Origin: Ardenticatenaceae bacterium
Lineage (GTDB): Bacteria > Chloroflexota > Anaerolineae > Promineifilales > Promineifilaceae
Assembly: GCA_020634245.1 (NCBI GenBank)
Contig: JACKCC010000006.1
Coordinates: 496,001 to 560,000 of the forward strand
DNA: 64,000 nt
Reading direction: 5' to 3'
In this document: positions 8,601 through 17,467 of the stretch, in pieces
Layout: each line of letters begins with the position of its first letter
Position numbering within the stretch: position 1 is the stretch's first letter
Position numbers and translations under genes: made by a program
Notes under the pieces: model-generated
What the model was told of the DNA's origin: nothing
Database searches by the model: none
Seen by the model: only the letters and a program-made list of their open reading frames with translations

Positions 8601-8999
8601 GTGGGATTTGTTCTTGAACTTCATGGGCTAGTACGCTGGTTTGTGGCTGTGGCAGCTATCGCGGCCATCATTAAATTTGCCCTGGGCTGGCTGCGCGGGA
8701 TGCCGTATACGGCCGTTGACCGGGGCATCATGTCGGCTTACACCAGTTTAGTAGATTTGAATCTTTTGTTGGGACTGATTTTGTTCTTTGGGTTGGGAGG
8801 CGGCTTTCCTATGCCGCGAATTGAACATGCCTCGACAATGATTGTGGCCATCATTATTGCTCATCTCTCGGCGATATGGCGCAAGTCAGAGGATGCGGCG
8901 AAGGTGTTTCGCAACAATTTAATCGTCGTGGCCCTCTCGTTCGCGTTGATTATCTCGGCGGTAATTATCCTGCGCGGTAGCTGGTTTTTTACGAAATAA
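8601..8999 (+). CDS. Small cytochrome-b-like membrane protein
   Basis: 132 residues starting at GTG with AAGGAG before it. Four hydrophobic segments are visible (FVAVAAIAAIIKFALGWL, LNLLLGLILFFGLGG, TMIVAIIIAHLSAIW, LIVVALSFALIISAVII). Histidines in LHGLVRW, RIEHAS and AHLSAIW are placed as in short proteins annotated cytochrome B in Bacteroidetes (LHSGLRW...), so heme binding is possible but unproven. It follows the second CNNM gene by 14 bases and probably shares its transcript. Confidence 0.6.
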   Translation: MGFVLELHGLVRWFVAVAAIAAIIKFALGWLRGMPYTAVDRGIMSAYTSLVDLNLLLGLILFFGLGGGFPMPRIEHASTMIVAIIIAHLSAIWRKSEDAAKVFRNNLIVVALSFALIISAVIILRGSWFFTK

Positions 9000-9021
9000 A
9001 TTGAGGGTAAGTCCTCGCGAG

Positions 9022-9486
9022 CTAAATCTCAACCCCAGGCAGGCCATCCGCACCTAACAGCAGCGAAAGTTCCCCGGCGTGGGGCAGATCGTGATCGAGG
9101 AGACCCCAGATCACCTGCACGATCGGTACCTCCTCTTCTTCGGGGACAGGATCGGTGGGTAATCCGCGCATCAGACAATTGGTAATGAACTGCCAGGTCA
9201 TTTCCAGCCCATGCAGGATATCGGCGGCTGTGTGTGGTGGATCATCGGCGTCTTCCCACCGAAGAAACGGCGTTAACTCGGCCGTTCCCTCGCCCAGAGT
9301 GTGGTGCAAATGCAAAGCTCGCCCAAAGACGATGTGTTCGGCGATTTCCCCAGGCGTGCGCAGACCTGGTATAAGCCGTCGCTGCAATTGTTCTTCGGTA
9401 AGTGGCGCAATTGCGCGTTTGAGCGCCTCTTGGTAGTCCTGCCAACTTTCGAAGGCCCGCGCCTCCGCTACTACTGCTCTTATCAT
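9022..9486 (-). CDS. DinB-family metal-binding protein
   Basis: 154 residues. The four-helix DinB/YfiT-like pattern is visible: SWQDYQEALKRAIAPLTEEQLQ, PGEIAEHIVFGRALHLHH and a closing GLLDHDLPHAGELSLLLG. Histidines at the end of helices 1, 2 and 4 would form the metal site typical of this fold, used by thiol S-transferases and many uncharacterised enzymes. A GAGGGA ribosome site precedes the ATG. It lies nine bases downstream of the M32 carboxypeptidase gene and is likely co-transcribed. The reaction is unknown. Confidence 0.8.
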   Translation of the reverse strand: MIRAVVAEARAFESWQDYQEALKRAIAPLTEEQLQRRLIPGLRTPGEIAEHIVFGRALHLHHTLGEGTAELTPFLRWEDADDPPHTAADILHGLEMTWQFITNCLMRGLPTDPVPEEEEVPIVQVIWGLLDHDLPHAGELSLLLGADGLPGVEI

Positions 9487-9495
9487 TACTTTCCC

Positions 9496-11001
9496 TCACA
9501 AACCGTAAATGTCGCTGAACTTTTGGGTGACGTAACGCATAAACGGCTCATGGCTCAACGGCCGTCCCGTTGCCCGTTGAATCAGTTCGCGCGGGGTGAA
9601 TTTTTTGCCGTGTTGGTGGATGTTTTCCCGCATCCAGGCCAGCAGGGAAGTGGTCCGGCCCTGCTCCAGTTCGGTGGTGATGGCGGGATTTTGAGCAACG
9701 GCCGTTTCAAACAACTGCGCCGCATATAAATTCCCCAGAGCGTAGGTGGGGAAATAGCCAAAGTAAACCCGTGACCAATGTACGTCTTGTAAACAGCCTA
9801 CCGTGTCTGTGGGGGGAACAATGCCCAGCAATTCCTCAAACTTGGCATTCCAGGCGGCCGGCAAATCTTGGGCCTGCAAATCACCGTTGAGCATTGCCTG
9901 CTCCAGTTCAAAGCGCAAGATGATGTGGAAATTGTAGGTTAATTCATCCGCTTCCACGCGAATATATGAGGGCATTGTCTTATTGATCGCCCGGTAAAAA
10001 TCTTCGGCGCTGTGTTCACCCAACTGCGCTGGGAAAAAGGCTTGCAGCACCGGATAATGAGTCCGCCAGAAACCGCGATTGCGGCCGACCATGTTTTCCA
10101 TCATGCGCGACTGCGATTCGTGGATGCCCAACGACGTGCCCCGCGCCAGCGGTGTCCGGGCCAGATCGGGGTGCGTGCCCTGTTCGTACATGGCGTGGCC
10201 CGATTCGTGCAGCGTGCCAAACAAGGCCGGGTTCAGAAAGTCGGGATTCCAGCGGGTGGTAATGCGGGCGTCGTCGCGGCTGAAACTGGTGGCGAAAGGA
10301 TGTACGACAGTGCCTAGATGCCCCCGGTTAAAATCGTAGCCAATCGCGGCGGCAGCGTAACGGGCGAACTGTTTCTGTTTGTCGATTTCATAATGTTGAT
10401 GGAGGAAGTTATCGTTAACGGCCGTGCCCCGTTCCTCAATTACTTGCCGCAAAGGCACCAATTCTGTTTTTACCGCATCAAAAATGGCCCGCACTTCGGC
10501 CGTTTTCATGTCCCGCTCGTATTTGTCCAGGAGGGCGTCGTACTTTTCATCTTCGTAGCCATACAATTCGGCCTGTTCCTGGCATAAGCCGATAATTTCC
10601 GCCAGCCAGGGCTGGAAGACGGCGAAATCGTTGTTGGCCCGCGCTTTTACCCAAAAGCCATGAGCCTGACCGGTGATTTCGGTGGCGCGGACGACAAATT
10701 CTTCAGGAAGTTTGGTCGCATCTTTGTAGCTGCGGCGTAATTCGCGAATAAGACTGGCTTCATTGCTGTCATATCCGGCGCCATTCAGCTCCGCCGCCGC
10801 CGCTTCGATGAGATCGCCCATTTCTGTGGAAGTAGCCATTTGGTGAGCCAGACGGCCGAGAGTAGTCATCTGTTGGATACGACTGGTAATACCGCCGGGC
10901 GGCATATTGACTTCTTTGTCCCAACTAAGCAGAGCCAGGGCTTTGTTCAAATCGTTAATTTCGTATACTTTTTTTAATAATGCTTCCTGTTTCATCGCCA
11001 T
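9496..11001 (-). CDS. Carboxypeptidase Taq (M32) metallopeptidase
   Basis: About 501 residues, normal for the M32 family. HESGHAMYEQG carries the HExxH zinc site and GIHESQSRMMENMVGR supplies the downstream Glu ligand. The start LLKKVYEINDLNKALALLSWDKEVNMPPGG matches family members. It removes C-terminal amino acids with broad specificity in the cytoplasm. A start at 11013 is possible, but GGAG falls seven bases before the ATG at 11001, so I prefer that one. It is followed after nine bases by the DinB gene. Confidence 0.93.
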   Translation of the reverse strand: MAMKQEALLKKVYEINDLNKALALLSWDKEVNMPPGGITSRIQQMTTLGRLAHQMATSTEMGDLIEAAAAELNGAGYDSNEASLIRELRRSYKDATKLPEEFVVRATEITGQAHGFWVKARANNDFAVFQPWLAEIIGLCQEQAELYGYEDEKYDALLDKYERDMKTAEVRAIFDAVKTELVPLRQVIEERGTAVNDNFLHQHYEIDKQKQFARYAAAAIGYDFNRGHLGTVVHPFATSFSRDDARITTRWNPDFLNPALFGTLHESGHAMYEQGTHPDLARTPLARGTSLGIHESQSRMMENMVGRNRGFWRTHYPVLQAFFPAQLGEHSAEDFYRAINKTMPSYIRVEADELTYNFHIILRFELEQAMLNGDLQAQDLPAAWNAKFEELLGIVPPTDTVGCLQDVHWSRVYFGYFPTYALGNLYAAQLFETAVAQNPAITTELEQGRTTSLLAWMRENIHQHGKKFTPRELIQRATGRPLSHEPFMRYVTQKFSDIYGL

Positions 11002-11131
11002 GTTTTGCTCCATCTATTTTGAATTCATCACGAACCGACAGCTACACCGAAGGCAGCATCTCAGACAATGCCTTTTGGTTGGAAAAGTGTACAACAAAAA
11101 AACTGTTTTCGAAAAAAGAGCGGCCCTATCA

Positions 11132-12457
11132 TTATGATTGGCTCGATACAGGCACCGGTCCCAGCAGGGAAAAACCGGGTTTCACTGCCAGTTTCGCCCG
11201 CCAGCCCAGGTAAATATTCTCGGCGACCGAGGCCAGGTTAAGCGCAATGGCGGCGGTGGGCAGGCCCGGCAGTTTGGCAATGACACCGGCTGCCAGGAGC
11301 ACGGCCGTTACCACCAAATTAATCGCCATCCCTAAATTAATCGCCCGCGTGGCCTTGTTATTGATGAGCAGACCGCGCAGCCAGGAAGTAATGGCCGCCA
11401 GCGCCGGGAGAAAGAGAAACAATCGGACAGCCGCCATCGCCAAATCGCCGACGACCGGCTCCATATCCTGCACCACAAAAAAGTAAAATCCTACCAGCGG
11501 CGTAAAAACAATTAGCGCCATGATGACCAGCAGTCCGCCAGCCATACGGAGGCTAAACTGACGGATAGGCCGGAACATATCCGGTTTTTTGCTGAGGGCG
11601 ATGACGACTTCCGGCAGAGAAAAAGCAGCCGCGCGGGTCATCAGCGTAATTTGGAACAAAACCGGCCAGGCGGCCAGTGAATGGGTCGGTTCGCTCAAGC
11701 GGGCCAGACTGGAAGTGACCAGCGGCTGGGCCAGCAGGCTGAGCAGGGACGTGCCGGCCAGCGGCAAATGAAACCAGAACAATTCGCGATAGGTAAGCGG
11801 TTCGCCATCGGGCAAACTGTCGGGGCCAAGTTCGTTTAGCAGTAACGGCCGTACCACCCATGTAGCATAAATCGCTTCGGCCAGCACGCCGGCCATCCAG
11901 GCTGCCGCGCCGTTGATGATACCCGGCCAATCGGTCAAAAGGGATAAACCAATGACTGTGCTGGCCGAGGATACCAGGCGTACCATCGTCCCCCAGGCAA
12001 TTTTGCGGGTCTGGTCAAACCGGATGAGGATGCCCTGTAAAAAACGTCGCCAGCCGATGGCCGCGCTCCACAAGCTCATGATTTGCAGCCCTGGCCGCAC
12101 CCAGACGGCTATATCTGGCGGTGCTTCTAACCAGCCGGTAACGACCACGTCAAACAATGGGGTAAAAGCGATGAGGAGGGAAACGGCCGTTAGCAGTACC
12201 ATCCAATGCAGCGTAAACCGCCGCATCAGCAAATACGATTGACGGTCCTTCACCAGCGCAGTAGACGTAGCCAGCATATTGATAATCGGGCTTTCAATTG
12301 TCACCGACAGGCTGATGACAATGCCGGCCGCGGCCAGCATTACCACTTCGTTGGGCAGGCGGTTGATAACGGCCGTAATCGTCGGCCCTTCCGCCGTCAT
12401 CAGCAGCCAACTGGCAAACAAAGGCAGCCAAAACAAAAAAATATCACGTTGTCGCAT
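11132..12457 (-). CDS. MATE-like polytopic membrane transporter
   Basis: 441 residues with about twelve hydrophobic segments and few charged loops. The start DIFLFWLPLFASWLLMTAEGPTITAVINRLP and repeated stretches such as GIVISLSVTIESPIINMLATST fit the MATE/MVF flippase superfamily, which exports drugs or lipids with ion coupling. I see no motif that separates MATE from related flippases, so the substrate is open. It is a single gene with a dispersed hairpin (12471-12533) just before its start. Confidence 0.65.
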   Translation of the reverse strand: MRQRDIFLFWLPLFASWLLMTAEGPTITAVINRLPNEVVMLAAAGIVISLSVTIESPIINMLATSTALVKDRQSYLLMRRFTLHWMVLLTAVSLLIAFTPLFDVVVTGWLEAPPDIAVWVRPGLQIMSLWSAAIGWRRFLQGILIRFDQTRKIAWGTMVRLVSSASTVIGLSLLTDWPGIINGAAAWMAGVLAEAIYATWVVRPLLLNELGPDSLPDGEPLTYRELFWFHLPLAGTSLLSLLAQPLVTSSLARLSEPTHSLAAWPVLFQITLMTRAAAFSLPEVVIALSKKPDMFRPIRQFSLRMAGGLLVIMALIVFTPLVGFYFFVVQDMEPVVGDLAMAAVRLFLFLPALAAITSWLRGLLINNKATRAINLGMAINLVVTAVLLAAGVIAKLPGLPTAAIALNLASVAENIYLGWRAKLAVKPGFSLLGPVPVSSQS

Positions 12458-12470
12458 TCAATACTCCATA

Positions 12471-12533
12471 AGTGCCAGGCACGGTGCTTCAGGACAATGT
12501 TTGACCAGAACCGTTTGCACCGTGCCTGGCACT
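12471..12533. repeat. AGTGCCAGGC-type dispersed hairpin, copy 2
   Basis: Perfect 17-base arms AGTGCCAGGCACGGTGC and GCACCGTGCCTGGCACT around a 29-base loop, between divergent genes (MATE-like and threonine dehydrogenase). Divergent flanking genes argue against a simple terminator role. Same family as 1235-1297 and 15747-15835. Confidence 0.8.
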
Positions 12534-12688
12534 TATAACTTTGGTGGCGAAAAGTATAACACGGCAAGCTTGAATTTTGTTACAATCGGGGCAGAACTTA
12601 CCAAAACAACCCGGTTTGATCGTTTCCCCACCCACTGAAGCGTGCCGACGCCTCATCCATGATCGAACCACCATAAAAAGAGGTAAAC

Positions 12689-13702
12689 ATGCGCAAAAAA
12701 GTAATCCTGATCACCGGCGCAATTGGCGAAATTGGCCAGGCGCTCATCAAAAATTTGGCCCAGTCCCACGAGAACGAACTTCTCACCCTGGACTTGCAGC
12801 GGCTGCCGGCCGAAATGGATGGGTATTCCACCCATATTCAGGGCGACATCCTCGACAAATATTTGATGGTGCGTCTTATCACCGAGTATGAATTTGATAC
12901 CATTTACCATCTGGCAGCGCTGCTCTCTACGCGGGGTGAATTTGCCCCGGAACTGGCCCATCAAGTTAATGTCGAGGGCACACTGGGCCTGCTGCAAATC
13001 GCCGCCGAACAGTCCCAGCGGCGCGGCCAGCCGGTGAAATTTATCTTCCCCAGCTCCATCGCGGCCTATGGCCTGCCCGATCTGGCCACCAAAGCCCGTG
13101 ATTTTTATGTGCGCGAATGGGACTGGAACCAGCCGACGACGATGTATGGCTGCAATAAGCTGTATTGTGAACTGTTAGGGTCCTATTACAATCACAATTA
13201 TCAACAAATGGCCACCAGCCGCCCGGTTATGCTTGATTTTCGCGCCCTGCGCTTTCCGGGTTTGATTAGCGCCTTTACCCTGCCCGCCGGCGGCACCAGC
13301 GACTATGGCCCGGAAATGCTGCACGCTGCTGCTCAGGGTAAACCGTACACCTGTTTTGTTGAACCAGACCGGGTTATCCCTTTCATGGCCATGCCTGACG
13401 CGATTTCGGCCTTGCTCAACTTATCGCAAGCGCCGCGGGAGCGGTTGACGCGCAACGTTTACAACGTGACCAGTTTTAGCCTGACAGCGGCCGAGATTCG
13501 CGATCTGGTTTTGGAAGCATTCCCCGATGCCCGGATTGATTTTAAGCCGGATTTGAAGCGGCAGGGAATTATTGACAGTTGGCCGGCCGGGTTGAATGAC
13601 AAGGCTGCCCGGCGTGATTGGGGTTGGGAACCGGTTTACGATGTGGAACGCGCTTTCCATGAGTATTTGATTCCCAATATCCGGCAGCGGTATCAGAAGT
13701 AG
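12689..13702 (+). CDS. NAD-dependent L-threonine 3-dehydrogenase, SDR type
   Basis: 337 residues of the extended SDR (epimerase-like) fold: ITGAIGEIGQAL nucleotide loop, FPSSIAAYG serine, and MYGCNKLYCELLG with the Tyr-x-x-x-Lys pair. The stretch RALRFPGLIS, GGTSDYGPEMLHAAAQGKPYTCFVEPD and FMAMPDAI distinguishes it from sugar epimerases and matches the short-chain L-threonine dehydrogenases. These oxidise threonine to 2-amino-3-ketobutyrate. The C-terminal SWPAGLNDKAARRDWGWEP is also typical. No glycine C-acetyltransferase (kbl) partner is adjacent. Confidence 0.85.
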   Translation: MRKKVILITGAIGEIGQALIKNLAQSHENELLTLDLQRLPAEMDGYSTHIQGDILDKYLMVRLITEYEFDTIYHLAALLSTRGEFAPELAHQVNVEGTLGLLQIAAEQSQRRGQPVKFIFPSSIAAYGLPDLATKARDFYVREWDWNQPTTMYGCNKLYCELLGSYYNHNYQQMATSRPVMLDFRALRFPGLISAFTLPAGGTSDYGPEMLHAAAQGKPYTCFVEPDRVIPFMAMPDAISALLNLSQAPRERLTRNVYNVTSFSLTAAEIRDLVLEAFPDARIDFKPDLKRQGIIDSWPAGLNDKAARRDWGWEPVYDVERAFHEYLIPNIRQRYQK

Positions 13703-13710
13703 CGAGAGGA

Positions 13711-13784
13711 GCAAGGGAGCAGAGGTGCAGGGGAGCTGGGGAGAAATTTTTCACCCTTGCTCCCCTGCTCCCTGGCTCCCTTGC
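13711..13784 (+). terminator. Long GA/CT-rich hairpin after threonine dehydrogenase
   Basis: GCAAGGGAGC (13711-13720) pairs with GCTCCCTTGC (13775-13784), and the inner CAGGGGAGC with GCTCCCCTG. The sequence is built from repeated GGGAGCA-like words. It lies between two same-strand genes and lacks a clear T-run, so it may be a repeat-derived stem or a weak terminator. Confidence 0.45.
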
Positions 13785-13798
13785 ATGAATGAGGTTTT

Positions 13799-14713
13799 AT
13801 GAAGGAACGAAAACAACTCACACGCTTTGCCTGGCTGTCGATTGGCACGGCCGTTCTCACCATTGGCCTGAAAGCGACAGCCTACCTTTTGACCGGCTCA
13901 GTCGGTTTGTTGTCCGATGCCCTGGAATCGGGCGTAAACCTGGCGGCCGCCCTGTTTGCCCTGATGGCCTTGACCATTGCCGCCTTGCCCCCGGACGAGG
14001 AACATGCCTATGGCCACGCCAAGGCTGAATATTTTTCTGGCGGCGCTGAAGGGATGATGATTTTGTTTGCCGCCGGGACGATTGCCTATTCGGCCGTGCC
14101 GCGTTTGTTTGCACCGCAGCCGTTGGAGCAAGTCGGAATTGGTTTGATCGTATCCTTGTTGGCTGCTGCCGCCAATTTTGGGACGGCCCAGATTTTGCTG
14201 CGGGCTGGCCGCCGCCACAAATCGATTACGTTAACGGCCGATGCCCACCACCTGTTGACCGATGTCTGGACGTCAGGCGGGGTGCTGCTGGGCGTGGGCG
14301 CAGTCGCTCTGACTGGCTGGCAGATTTTGGACCCGCTCATCGCCATGGCCGTTGCCGCCCAAATTGTATATTCGGGTGTGAAACTGGTGCGTCAGGCCGT
14401 GCTGGGGTTGATGGATACAGCCCTGCCGCCGGAGGAAATGGAAAAGGTAACGGCCGTACTCGCCCACTATCACGACGAAAAAGGCATTACCCATCACGCC
14501 CTGCGCAGCCGGGAATCAGGGGCGCAGCGTTTTATCTCTGTCCACGTTCAGGTGCCGGGGGCCTGGAGTGTGCAGCAGGGTCACACCCTGTTAGAAGAAT
14601 TAGAGCGCGATTTACGTCTGGCCGTGCCTTCAGTATCGGTTTTTACCCATTTGGAACCGATTGAAGACCCGGTATCCTGGGAAGATATTGGGCTGCAACG
14701 GCAGGATCAGTGA
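13799..14713 (+). CDS. Cation diffusion facilitator (CDF) transporter
   Basis: 304 residues with six predicted membrane helices. The first metal-site motif SDALESGVN is in TM2 and the second, HHLLTDVWTSGG (HxxxD), in TM5. HAYGHAKAEYFS is the conserved inter-helix loop. The C-terminal domain (from about 210) has the ferredoxin-like pattern HHALRSRESGAQRFISVHVQV ... HLEP. The HxxxD pairing suggests Zn2+ or a similar divalent cation exchanged for protons and exported from the cytoplasm. Confidence 0.92.
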   Translation: MKERKQLTRFAWLSIGTAVLTIGLKATAYLLTGSVGLLSDALESGVNLAAALFALMALTIAALPPDEEHAYGHAKAEYFSGGAEGMMILFAAGTIAYSAVPRLFAPQPLEQVGIGLIVSLLAAAANFGTAQILLRAGRRHKSITLTADAHHLLTDVWTSGGVLLGVGAVALTGWQILDPLIAMAVAAQIVYSGVKLVRQAVLGLMDTALPPEEMEKVTAVLAHYHDEKGITHHALRSRESGAQRFISVHVQVPGAWSVQQGHTLLEELERDLRLAVPSVSVFTHLEPIEDPVSWEDIGLQRQDQ

Positions 14714-14777
14714 CATGAACTATTGCTCCGGCCGGTCTTCAGACCCGGCCACAGCTATGCAAGATTTAATAAGTAAA

Positions 14778-15680
14778 TCAGCTTGCTGCCGCACCCAACA
14801 CGGCTAACATGAAAACCCATCCGGTGGTCAGCAACCAGTTAGCGCCAATCAAGATGAGGTTGCCCACCAGGGAAGCACCCAGAACCCGTTTTGCTGTCAG
14901 TTCCGGGAAGAGGCGGGGCAGGACGATGGCCGGGAACAAAAAGAGCCAGACCAGCCGCAGTGCCGTTTCGAACAGCCAGAAGAGGATGTCGGGGGTGATT
15001 TCAGGCAGGCCCAGGATGGATAGGGAGGACAAAGAGAAGAAAAGGGTGGAAACGGCCGTTGTGAAATACTGCATCCCCCGCATGTACAACCAGAAACTGT
15101 AGCTGTGCCGCGGTGAAATCTGCCGCCGGACGAGTAAGTAGAAGATGTAGGCGAAAACGGCCGTGACAAACAAATTGACGATCAGTTCCCAAATAGCCGC
15201 GATGAGCGATTGATCCATAAAAGTTTGCAGCGCCGCCACCGGCCCGCTTTGCAAGATGCGCTGCACGGCAGTAATCGTCTGGCCCAGCGCCGCATTTTGC
15301 CGCGAAAGATAAGCAAGCAAGGATTCGGTCACGCCGGTTTCGCGCAGCAGGCCGCGCAGTTGGTTGCTGTTGTCAAAGCCAAAACCGGCCAGCGCCGCCG
15401 TGAAGATGCCAAACAGCAAAAATTGAGCCGGGTCTAACGGCCGTCGCTCCTCTTTGGAAAGGAACGGCCACAAAACCAGGAAGGGACTGCGCAGTTTTTC
15501 CAACGGCCGTTCATGAAAAAAGCTGGCCTTGAAAAAATGAGAGGGCGTCACCACCACCAGCCAGACCGTCATCAACCCGGCCACCAGCGGCACAATGAGA
15601 TCGGCAACGGCCGTTCTAATCTGGTACAGCATTGCTAAAACTGGAGTGTGATCGGCGTCACCGCGTTCATAATTTCGCAT
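14778..15680 (-). CDS. Polytopic membrane protein, unknown function
   Basis: About 300 residues, five or six hydrophobic segments (IVPLVAGLMTVWLVVV, FLLFGIFTAALAGFG, LIVNLFVTAVFAYIFYLLV, FTTAVSTLFFSLSSLSI, LIGANWLLTTGWVFML). The spacing recalls Yip1/DUF-type bacterial membrane proteins, but I cannot name a family. I chose the ATG at 15680 because GAGGAAA precedes it; the frame extending upstream runs into the hairpin repeat. Short cytoplasmic N-terminus MRNYERGDADHTPV. Confidence 0.6.
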   Translation of the reverse strand: MRNYERGDADHTPVLAMLYQIRTAVADLIVPLVAGLMTVWLVVVTPSHFFKASFFHERPLEKLRSPFLVLWPFLSKEERRPLDPAQFLLFGIFTAALAGFGFDNSNQLRGLLRETGVTESLLAYLSRQNAALGQTITAVQRILQSGPVAALQTFMDQSLIAAIWELIVNLFVTAVFAYIFYLLVRRQISPRHSYSFWLYMRGMQYFTTAVSTLFFSLSSLSILGLPEITPDILFWLFETALRLVWLFLFPAIVLPRLFPELTAKRVLGASLVGNLILIGANWLLTTGWVFMLAVLGAAAS

Positions 15681-15746
15681 TTTATTTCCTCGGACAACGA
15701 ATTCACCCGGATTTTTCGGGCGGCTGCTGTTTATATCGTACCAACC

Positions 15747-15835
15747 AGTGCCAGGCAAGGGGCGACTTAATAGTGCCAGGCAAGGGGCGGAACCATCTTG
15801 GCTATCCAACAATTTACCGCCCCTTGCCTGGCACT
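15747..15835. repeat. AGTGCCAGGC-type dispersed hairpin, double left arm
   Basis: Two direct copies of AGTGCCAGGCAAGGGGCG (15747-15764 and 15772-15789) are followed by the inverted arm CGCCCCTTGCCTGGCACT (15818-15835). The duplicated left arm suggests tandem addition or slippage within a mobile hairpin family. Confidence 0.8.
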
Positions 15836-15882
15836 GCCACCACCCCACCCGTAAAAAATCCGATCATTTCTATCCAACCTGG

Positions 15883-15911
15883 TTGACACCCCTGGCCCGC
15901 CTTTTTAGAAT
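15883..15911 (+). promoter_or_regulatory. Sigma70-type promoter for the HU-like gene
   Basis: TTGACA (15883-15888), 17-base spacer, TAGAAT (15906-15911). It points at the gene starting at 15993, leaving a leader of roughly 75 bases. Confidence 0.7.
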
Positions 15912-15992
15912 AAAACCATTGTTGTGTCGGGTTTTGATGAAGTACCAGTCACGTTCACCGACATTTTTTGACAGTTTGAGCATGGAGGAGCT

Positions 15993-16691
15993 ATGCCAAT
16001 TCAGTATGCTTTATTCGAAAACAATTTAACCAGCGACCCCGATGATTACATGGCCATGGTCCAGCCAGTCGGCACGGCCGATCTGGATATGATCATCGAG
16101 CGCATGATTCAACAGGGGTCTACCGTCACCAAAGCCGACACTTTGAGCGTGTTGGAAGATTATTTTACAGCCATCGAGAGTATGGTGGTTGAAGGAATGA
16201 CCGTCATTACCCCGTTGGCCAATTTTGGAGCCAGTATCAAGGGCGTCTTCAACGGCCAGACCGACAGTTTCAACAAAGCCCGCCATCAAATCAGCCCCAC
16301 CGTTAACCCCGGCAAGCGGCTGCGCGGTGTCATGGCCCAGAAAGGTCAGCCGGTCAAGAAGGAAGCCGGTAAACCGATGCCCAATCCGCTGGCCTTCGTC
16401 GACATCGCCAGCGACAGCCGCAACAGCACATTGACCCCCGGCGGCATGGGGCAGGTAGCCGGCCACCGCCTCAAGTTTGACGCCGCCGACCCGGAGCAGG
16501 GTGTTTTCCTCGTGGACAGCGGCGGAACGGCAACGCGGGTGGTCACATACGGCCGTATCAAACCAGCCGAACTGTTCTTCATGGTTCCGGCCGGGCTGGC
16601 TGCTGGCGATTACACCCTGGAAGTCCGGGCCGTATTCGCCTCTGACGGGCCGCGCACCGGCGCCCTGGCCGCCGCGCTGACAGTCGCCTAA
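15993..16691 (+). CDS. HU-like DNA-binding protein with DUF4469 C-terminal domain
   Basis: 232 residues. The N-terminal half (about 1-125: DLDMIIERMIQQGSTVTKADTLSVLEDYFTAIESMVVEGMTVITP) has the HU/IHF helix pair plus strand pattern of HU-HIG-type proteins. The C-terminal half (VAGHRLKFDAADPEQGVFLVDSGG ... AGDYTLEVRAVF) is the beta-rich DUF4469 module. Such fusions are common in Bacteroidetes and their in vivo role is poorly known; DNA binding is inferred from the fold. A strong promoter precedes it and a strong terminator follows, so it is monocistronic. Confidence 0.75.
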   Translation: MPIQYALFENNLTSDPDDYMAMVQPVGTADLDMIIERMIQQGSTVTKADTLSVLEDYFTAIESMVVEGMTVITPLANFGASIKGVFNGQTDSFNKARHQISPTVNPGKRLRGVMAQKGQPVKKEAGKPMPNPLAFVDIASDSRNSTLTPGGMGQVAGHRLKFDAADPEQGVFLVDSGGTATRVVTYGRIKPAELFFMVPAGLAAGDYTLEVRAVFASDGPRTGALAAALTVA

Positions 16692-16725
16692 CCGGCCCCC
16701 ACCAATTAACCGCCACAACAACGCG

Positions 16726-16763
16726 CGGGACTTTGTGACGTGACTGGCACAAAGTCCCGTTTT
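16726..16763 (+). terminator. Rho-independent terminator of the HU-like gene
   Basis: CGGGACTTTGTG (16726-16737) pairs exactly with CACAAAGTCCCG (16748-16759), followed by TTTTCTTT. Confidence 0.9.
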
Positions 16764-16794
16764 CTTTGCCTGCCCCCTACGCCAATAATATCTC

Positions 16795-17150
16795 GTAGGG
16801 GCGAGGCGGTTGGCCATGATTCTGTCATTTCACCAACACCTCGCCCATCCAACCGCCTCGCCCGTTTTTGGTCGGCCATGATTCCGTCATTTCACCAACA
16901 CCTCGCCCCCAGCCGCCTTGTCCTCCGGTTGGCCCATCGGGTCAGGCAATCGGTGACCAGATCGTTCGTTTATCCCATATTTTGGCCGATTGCCTGACCC
17001 CTACACCAACGATTCGTCGTAGGGGCGAGGCGGTTGGCCATTATTCTGTCATTTCACCAACGCCCTGCCCATCCAACCGCCTCGCCCATTTTCGGTTGGC
17101 CACCATTTTGGCCATTCACCAACACCTCGCCCCCAACCGCCTCGCCCGTT
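16795..17150 (-). repeat. REP/REPIN array 1, upstream of hsdM
   Basis: Consecutive hairpins of two kinds. Type A arms are GGGCGAGGCGGTTGG / CCAACCGCCTCGCCC (about 16799-16864, a decayed one to about 16923, 17021-17087, and about 17090-17147). Type B arms are GGGTCAGGCAATCGG / CCGATTGCCTGACCC (16939-17001). Units carry GTAG or CTAC at their edge (GTAGGGGCGAGG, GACCCCTAC), the tetranucleotide that RAYT transposases recognise next to REP palindromes. All units are in the opposite orientation to array 2 at 20129-20811. Confidence 0.85.
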
Positions 17151-17224
17151 TTAGGCAGGCAATTAGTTGAACTAAACAAATAACGTTTTCTCCCGCCCAT
17201 CTCGCCCATTTGCCCGCCACAAAA

Positions 17225-17356
17225 AAAGTCAACCGGGGTTTGGATCAAAGTCAGTGGGGGTACGGACCAAAGTCAACCGGAGTCTGGATCAATCTCAACC
17301 GGAGAACGGAGCAGAGTCAACCGGACTCTGGTGCAGAGTCAATGGGGATATGCTTT
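17225..17356 (+). repeat. 22-base tandem repeat ahead of hsdM
   Basis: Five to six head-to-tail units of exactly 22 bases, pattern AAAGTCAACCGGxGTxTGGATC, start at 17225, 17247, 17269, 17291, 17313 and (decaying) 17335. Units share TCAACCGG and TGGATC-like ends but differ at several places, so the array is not newly made. It sits about 110 bases upstream of the hsdM start. No gene lies in 17151-17467. Confidence 0.85.
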
Positions 17357-17467
17357 CCAATGGTTGGCCGCTTTGAAAAGTGACATTTGTTATCTAGCCC
17401 ATCCGTTTCCCTTATGTTATCCTTTTCTCCGAAGTCAACATCTGGGCCATGTGACAAGGAGCAGCGT

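Noticed and set aside
16026..16817. 263-codon minus-strand frame opposite the HU-like gene
   Set aside because: Overlaps the HU-like gene completely and reads through the terminator; no domain seen.
17225..17356. 22-base repeats as a CRISPR or plasmid iteron
   Set aside because: No spacers between units, and no replication initiator gene nearby.
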